DNA of 8,450 bases. Origin: Microbacteriaceae bacterium (lineage in GTDB: Bacteria; Actinomycetota; Actinomycetes; Actinomycetales; Microbacteriaceae). The notes under the pieces are model-generated. The model made no database searches and was not told the DNA's origin. It saw nothing but the letters and a program-made list of their open reading frames with translations. The stretch covers positions 1 to 8,450 of the forward strand of contig JAKONM010000208.1 of NCBI GenBank assembly GCA_022701925.1, given 5' to 3'. Shown here piece by piece: positions 5,565 to 8,450 of this stretch; position 1 is the first letter of the stretch; each line of letters starts with the position of its first letter. Both the position numbers and the translations under genes were made by a program.

Positions 5565-6446
5565 GTGCCCACCGAAGTGCTCGCCGTCCTGACCGCCCCG
5601 GACCGGGACGGGCCCGCCGCCTCCGCCCCGTACCGCTTCGCGGACGTCGCGGCTCCGCTGGTGGCCGCCAAGGACCTGGGGGTGACGCGGGGCGAGGGCG
5701 TGTTCGAGACGCTGGGCGTGAACGCGGGCCGGGCGCAGGCGGTCGAGGCCCACCTCGCTCGGATGCAGCGCTCCGCGGCGATGCTCGAGCTGCCGGAGCC
5801 CGACCTGAGCGCCTGGCGCGAGACCCTCTTCGCGGTCGTCGAGCGGCTGCCGGCGGACCGCGAGGCGTCGGTGAAGCTGGTCTACACGCGCGGCGCGGAG
5901 GGCGGCGACCGGCCCACCGGCTGGGCCTACGGCACCACCGCCCCGGACCACTCCGCGGCCCGCACCCGCGGGCTGGCCGTGACCGTGCTCGACCGCGGGC
6001 TGCCGCACGACATCACCGGCACGGCGCCCTGGCTGCTGCAGGGCGCGAAGACGCTCTCCTACGCGATGAACATGGCCGCGCTGCGCGAGGCGCGGCGGCG
6101 CGACGCCGACGACGCGGTCTTCGTCAGCTCGGACGACCGCCTGCTCGAGGGGCCGACCTCCTCCCTGCTGCTGCGGTTCGGCGATCGGCTGGTCACGCCG
6201 TCCACCAGTCAGGGGATCCTGCCGGGCACGACCCAGGCGGACGCCTTCCGCTTCGCCCGCGGCGAGGGGCTGACCACCAGCTACGAGGTGCTGCACCGCA
6301 GCGCGCTGGAGCAGGCGGACGCCCTGTGGCTGCTCTCCAGCGTGCGGCTGGCGGCTCCGGTGCGGTCGGTGGACGGCGTCGAGCGCGGCGTCGACGCGGC
6401 CTTCTCCGGCCTGCTGAACGCCGCGCTGCTGGCGCGCCGGGAGTAG
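5565..6446 (+). CDS. pabC: Class IV PLP aminotransferase, probable aminodeoxychorismate lyase
   Basis: A 293-residue fold-type IV PLP enzyme. Seen: DLGVTRGEGVFETLGV near 38-53 (N-terminal signature with G-x-G-V-F-E), an arginine-containing A-H-L-x-R-M segment, the catalytic lysine K162 in GAKTLSYAMNM, and E195 in LLEGPTSSLLL, which contacts the PLP pyridine nitrogen. It ends with GILPGTTQADAFRFA and an ALWLLSSVRL strand near the active site. The family includes 4-amino-4-deoxychorismate lyase (PabC, making p-aminobenzoate for folate), branched-chain aminotransferase and D-amino-acid transaminase. Length and the G-V-F-E-T-L start fit actinobacterial PabC best, but substrate cannot be fixed from motifs; no pabA/pabB is nearby. 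GTG 5565 is supported by CAGAAT six bases upstream. A small wHTH-like gene begins three bases after its stop and is likely co-translated. Confidence 0.8.
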   Translation: MPTEVLAVLTAPDRDGPAASAPYRFADVAAPLVAAKDLGVTRGEGVFETLGVNAGRAQAVEAHLARMQRSAAMLELPEPDLSAWRETLFAVVERLPADREASVKLVYTRGAEGGDRPTGWAYGTTAPDHSAARTRGLAVTVLDRGLPHDITGTAPWLLQGAKTLSYAMNMAALREARRRDADDAVFVSSDDRLLEGPTSSLLLRFGDRLVTPSTSQGILPGTTQADAFRFARGEGLTTSYEVLHRSALEQADALWLLSSVRLAAPVRSVDGVERGVDAAFSGLLNAALLARRE

Positions 6447-6449
6447 GCC

Positions 6450-6674
6450 GTGGCGTCCGACGTGCAGCAGCGGATCCTGGAGCGACTGCGCGCCGGGCCG
6501 GCGACGCTGGCCGGGCTGCGCGCCGCCCTGCCCGACGGCGACGTGCACGCCCGCGCACTGATGTCGATGGGGGAGCCGGACCCCTTCGGCGAGGAGCTGG
6601 CGCAGCTGGTGCGCGAGGGGGCGGTGCTCGACGAGCAGGGCAGGTACCGCCTGCCGGACGATCGGGCGACCTGA
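6450..6674 (+). CDS. Small hypothetical protein, winged-helix-like
   Basis: A 74-residue protein of unknown family. It reads as a compact helical unit: DVQQRILERLRAGPATLAGLRAAL (two helices, HTH-like), a loop, EELAQLVREGAVLDEQGRYRLPD (third helix and a short hairpin that resembles the wing). This is the pattern of small winged-helix domains, so DNA binding or protein contact is possible, but a match to a named family is not evident. The GTG start lies three bases after the TAG of the upstream gene, with GGAG (6440-6443) inside that gene six bases before the GTG, indicating translational coupling. It contains no Cys. It ends 23 bases before the kinase start, whose -10 lies in the gap, so it is operonic with the PLP enzyme rather than the kinase. 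Confidence 0.7.
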   Translation: MASDVQQRILERLRAGPATLAGLRAALPDGDVHARALMSMGEPDPFGEELAQLVREGAVLDEQGRYRLPDDRAT

Positions 6675-6685
6675 CCCGGTCTCCC

Positions 6686-6697
6686 TAGAATCGGCGG
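6686..6697 (+). promoter_or_regulatory. -10 element TAGAAT and leaderless start of the kinase gene
   Basis: TAGAAT (6686-6691) matches the TAnnnT consensus well and lies six bases before ATG 6698, so the transcript probably begins at the start codon. No Shine-Dalgarno sequence is present. This is the clearest leaderless promoter in the window and decides the start over ATG 6707. Confidence 0.6.
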
Positions 6698-8188
6698 ATG
6701 CCGACCATGAGCGAGCTCGTCACCGCCCACGGCCGGGCGGGGGAGGACGACCTCGCCTGGCTGCACGCGCTGCTGGGGGACCTGCAGCTGCTCGCCGACC
6801 TGGCCTTCGCCGACGTGGTCCTCTGGACCCCCGCCGAGGAGGGGGACTTCGTCGCCGTCGCGCACGCCCGGCCGTCGTCCGCCGCCACGCTCTTCTACCG
6901 CGACTTCGTCGGCCAGTCCGTGAAGCAGGACTGGCGGCGGCTCGTCACCGACGCCTTCGAGCGCGGCGAGATCCTGGACTCCTCGGCGCCCGACTGGTTC
7001 GAGGAGACGCCGACCCGCGTCCGTGCGGTGCCCGTGCTGCGGCGCACCTCGCCCAGCGCGGGGCCCCAGCGCACCATCGGCCCGATCGCCGTGCTGACGC
7101 GGCACACGAACCTCTCCGAGGCGCGCATGCCGAGCCGCCAGGAGCTGACGTTCAACGACTGCGCGCACGACCTGTTCCGCATGATCGCGAGCGGCGACTT
7201 CCCGACGCTGGCCGCGCCGACGGCCCCCCGCCGCGGTGCGCCCCGCGCCTCCGACGGGCTGATCCGGCTGGACGTCGACGGCGCCGTGCTGTTCGCCAGC
7301 CCCAACGCGCTGTCGGCCTTCAACCGCATCGGCTTCTCGGGCGAGCTGGAGGGGCAGACGCTGGTCGAGGCGGTGACCGAGCTGCTGCCGGAGCACCTGC
7401 GGGTCGACGAGACGCTGCCGCTGGTGGTGACCGGCAAGGCGCCCTGGCGCACCGAGATCGAGGCGCGCGGCTCGACCCTGTCGCTGCGGGCGATCCCGGT
7501 GCGGCACGACGACGAGCGCGTGGGCGCGATCGTGCTGTGCCGCGAGGTGACCGAGCTGCGCAACCAGGAGCAGGAGCTGATCACCAAGGACGCGACGATC
7601 CGCGAGATCCACCACCGGGTGAAGAACAACCTGCAGACCGTCGCCTCGCTGCTGCGCATCCAGGCCCGCCGCTCCACCTCGGACGAGGCGAAGGAGTCGC
7701 TGGCGCAGGCCACGCGGCGCGTGTCCGCCATCGCCGTCGTCCACGACACCCTGAGCCAGGGGCTGAATCAGACGGTCGACTTCGACACCGTCTTCGACCG
7801 GGTGCTGATGCTGATCACCGAGGTCGCCTCGACGCACCACACCCGCGTGCACCCGATGAAGCGGGGCGCGTTCGGGGTGCTGCCGAGCGACTACGCGACG
7901 CCCCTGGCGCTGGCGCTGACCGAGCTGGTGACGAACGCCGTCGAGCACGGGTTGGCGGGCCGGGAGGGCACCGTCGTGATCACCGCGCACCGGGCGAACG
8001 AGGGCCTGACGGTCTCGGTGCGGGACAACGGCGCCGGCCTGCCGGAGGGCAAGGTGGGCTCGGGCCTCGGGACGCAGATCGTGCGCACGCTGATCGAGGG
8101 CGAGCTCGGCGGGCTGATCGACTGGCACACGATGTCGGGTCGGGGCACCGAGGTGACGATCGCGGTGCCGTTCAACTTCAACGACTGA
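6698..8188 (+). CDS. pdtaS: PdtaS-type soluble sensor histidine kinase (GAF-PAS-HisKA_2-HATPase)
   Basis: A 496-residue cytoplasmic kinase with no membrane segment. Order: GAF-like sensor (~10-155), Pro/Arg linker, PAS domain (~188-290: GLIRLDVDGAVLFASPNALSAFNRIGF, ending IVLCREVTELRNQEQ), HisKA_2 dimerisation/phosphoacceptor helix with IREIHHRVKNNLQTVASLL (H305/H306), and a HATPase with N-box TELVTNAVEHG (N413), G1 RDNGAGLPEG (D443, G445, G447) and G2 GSGLGTQIV (454-462). This is the architecture of M. tuberculosis PdtaS (Rv3220c, 501 aa), which phosphorylates PdtaR, a response regulator with an ANTAR RNA-binding output domain; in mycobacteria the pair is linked to nitric oxide, copper and cyclic-di-GMP responses. 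No response regulator is encoded here, as in mycobacteria, where pdtaR is elsewhere. The convergent WhiB1 gene next door matches the Rv3220c-Rv3219 order, which supports orthology. All catalytic residues appear intact. Confidence 0.9.
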   Translation: MPTMSELVTAHGRAGEDDLAWLHALLGDLQLLADLAFADVVLWTPAEEGDFVAVAHARPSSAATLFYRDFVGQSVKQDWRRLVTDAFERGEILDSSAPDWFEETPTRVRAVPVLRRTSPSAGPQRTIGPIAVLTRHTNLSEARMPSRQELTFNDCAHDLFRMIASGDFPTLAAPTAPRRGAPRASDGLIRLDVDGAVLFASPNALSAFNRIGFSGELEGQTLVEAVTELLPEHLRVDETLPLVVTGKAPWRTEIEARGSTLSLRAIPVRHDDERVGAIVLCREVTELRNQEQELITKDATIREIHHRVKNNLQTVASLLRIQARRSTSDEAKESLAQATRRVSAIAVVHDTLSQGLNQTVDFDTVFDRVLMLITEVASTHHTRVHPMKRGAFGVLPSDYATPLALALTELVTNAVEHGLAGREGTVVITAHRANEGLTVSVRDNGAGLPEGKVGSGLGTQIVRTLIEGELGGLIDWHTMSGRGTEVTIAVPFNFND

Positions 8189-8211
8189 TCGCCCCCGCAG
8201 CCGCAGGTACG

Positions 8212-8247
8212 ACGAAGGGGCCCGGCCGGACGGCCGGGCCCCTTCGT
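8212..8247. terminator. Perfect bidirectional terminator between pdtaS and whiB1
   Basis: ACGAAGGGGCCCGGCCG (8212-8228) is exactly complementary to 8231-8247, giving a stem of up to 17 pairs (16 with a four-base GGAC loop). It lies 23 bases after the kinase stop and seven bases from the stop of the convergent WhiB gene. The stem ends in A/T-containing CTTCGT on both sides, so it can act in either direction. It is the strongest hairpin in the window. Confidence 0.9.
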
Positions 8248-8254
8248 GCGCAGG

Positions 8255-8450
8255 TCAGGCCGAGCGGCGGGCGCGGGCGGCGCGACGCTTCAGCGCGCGG
8301 CGCTCGTCCTCGGAGAGGCCGCCCCAGACGCCCGAGTCCTGGCTGGTCTCGAGGGCGTACTGCAAGCAGGTCTCGGTGACGGTGCAGCGACCGCAGACGC
8401 TCTTCGCCTTGTCGATCTGGTCGACGGCCGGGCCGGTGTTGCCGACCGGG
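8255..8450 (-). CDS. whiB1: WhiB1-type iron-sulfur transcriptional regulator, C-terminal part; 5' end outside window
   Basis: About 64 codons of the C-terminal part are visible, entering at PVGNTGPAVDQI. Three of the four cluster-binding cysteines are seen in VCGRCTVTETC; the first lies upstream, beyond base 8450. The WhiB turn SGVWGG, then LSEDERRALKRR and a basic tail ARARRSA follow. The sequence closely tracks my memory of M. tuberculosis WhiB1 (PVGNSGPA ... QDSGVWGGMSEDERRALKRR), called WblE in Streptomyces. WhiB1 carries a 4Fe-4S cluster, binds the primary sigma factor, and in mycobacteria is essential and reacts with nitric oxide. The promoter is outside the window. It is convergent with the kinase gene across a shared terminator, as in mycobacteria. 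Confidence 0.95.
   Translation of the reverse strand, partial: PVGNTGPAVDQIDKAKSVCGRCTVTETCLQYALETSQDSGVWGGLSEDERRALKRRAARARRSA

Noticed and set aside
5496..6548. 350-codon minus-strand frame opposite the PLP-enzyme gene
   Set aside because: Gln/Arg/Gly/Val-rich shadow; the plus strand encodes an intact fold-type IV enzyme with its catalytic lysine.
6281..8128. 615-codon open frame on the minus strand opposite the kinase gene
   Set aside because: It is a shadow of the kinase reading frame; its product is low-complexity Gln/His/Gly/Arg/Val sequence with no domain, whereas the plus-strand product has a full set of kinase motifs.

Overview
The window is a very GC-rich stretch of chromosome (clearly above 70% G+C by eye) from an actinobacterium. 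The evidence is the SecA1-like translocase without a zinc tail, an Rv3235-family protein, a PdtaS-type soluble histidine kinase facing a WhiB1-type iron-sulfur regulator, and a series of apparently leaderless promoters. The overall order (secA, Rv3235-like, ..., pdtaS, whiB1 convergent) resembles the Mycobacterium tuberculosis region from Rv3240c (secA1) to Rv3219 (whiB1), so this looks like core chromosome rather than an island. Genus cannot be fixed from the sequence; Micrococcales or Kineosporiales-type actinobacteria are plausible. No mobile element, CRISPR, tRNA or rRNA is visible.

Layout. 1-1941: 3' part of secA (+), closed by a hairpin shared with the convergent Rv3235-family gene (2007-2459, -). 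2460-2620: divergent intergenic region with a perfect DnaA-box-like nonamer. 2621-3190: conserved-type hypothetical (+) with two beta-rich repeats, facing a small excisionase/BldC-like HTH gene (3224-3493, -). 3494-3592: second divergent region with another DnaA-box-like nonamer. 3593-4222 and 4219-5481: a CpaB/SAF-domain membrane protein and a CpaE-like P-loop ATPase (+), overlapping by GTGA and clearly one operon. 5565-6446 and 6450-6674: aminodeoxychorismate lyase-like PLP enzyme and a small winged-helix-like protein, coupled (+). 6698-8188: pdtaS-type histidine kinase (+). 8212-8247: perfect bidirectional terminator. 8255-8450: C-terminal part of whiB1 (-), running off the end.

How the genes relate. 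The SAF and CpaE-like genes are the front end of a Tad/Flp-type pilus module, but no CpaF, TadB/C or pilin gene follows here; folate synthesis and signalling genes do. The CpaE-like ATPase has an arginine in place of the signature P-loop lysine. The most notable non-coding signal is that the hypothetical gene at 2621 and the SAF gene at 3593 have matching upstream regions: CTGTGGAYAAGTC starts exactly 50 bases before each chosen start codon, followed by CTnACYAnnnTG at the -10. This suggests a shared control circuit, possibly DnaA-linked. The kinase and WhiB1 at the right end are both tied to nitric oxide or redox signalling in mycobacteria.
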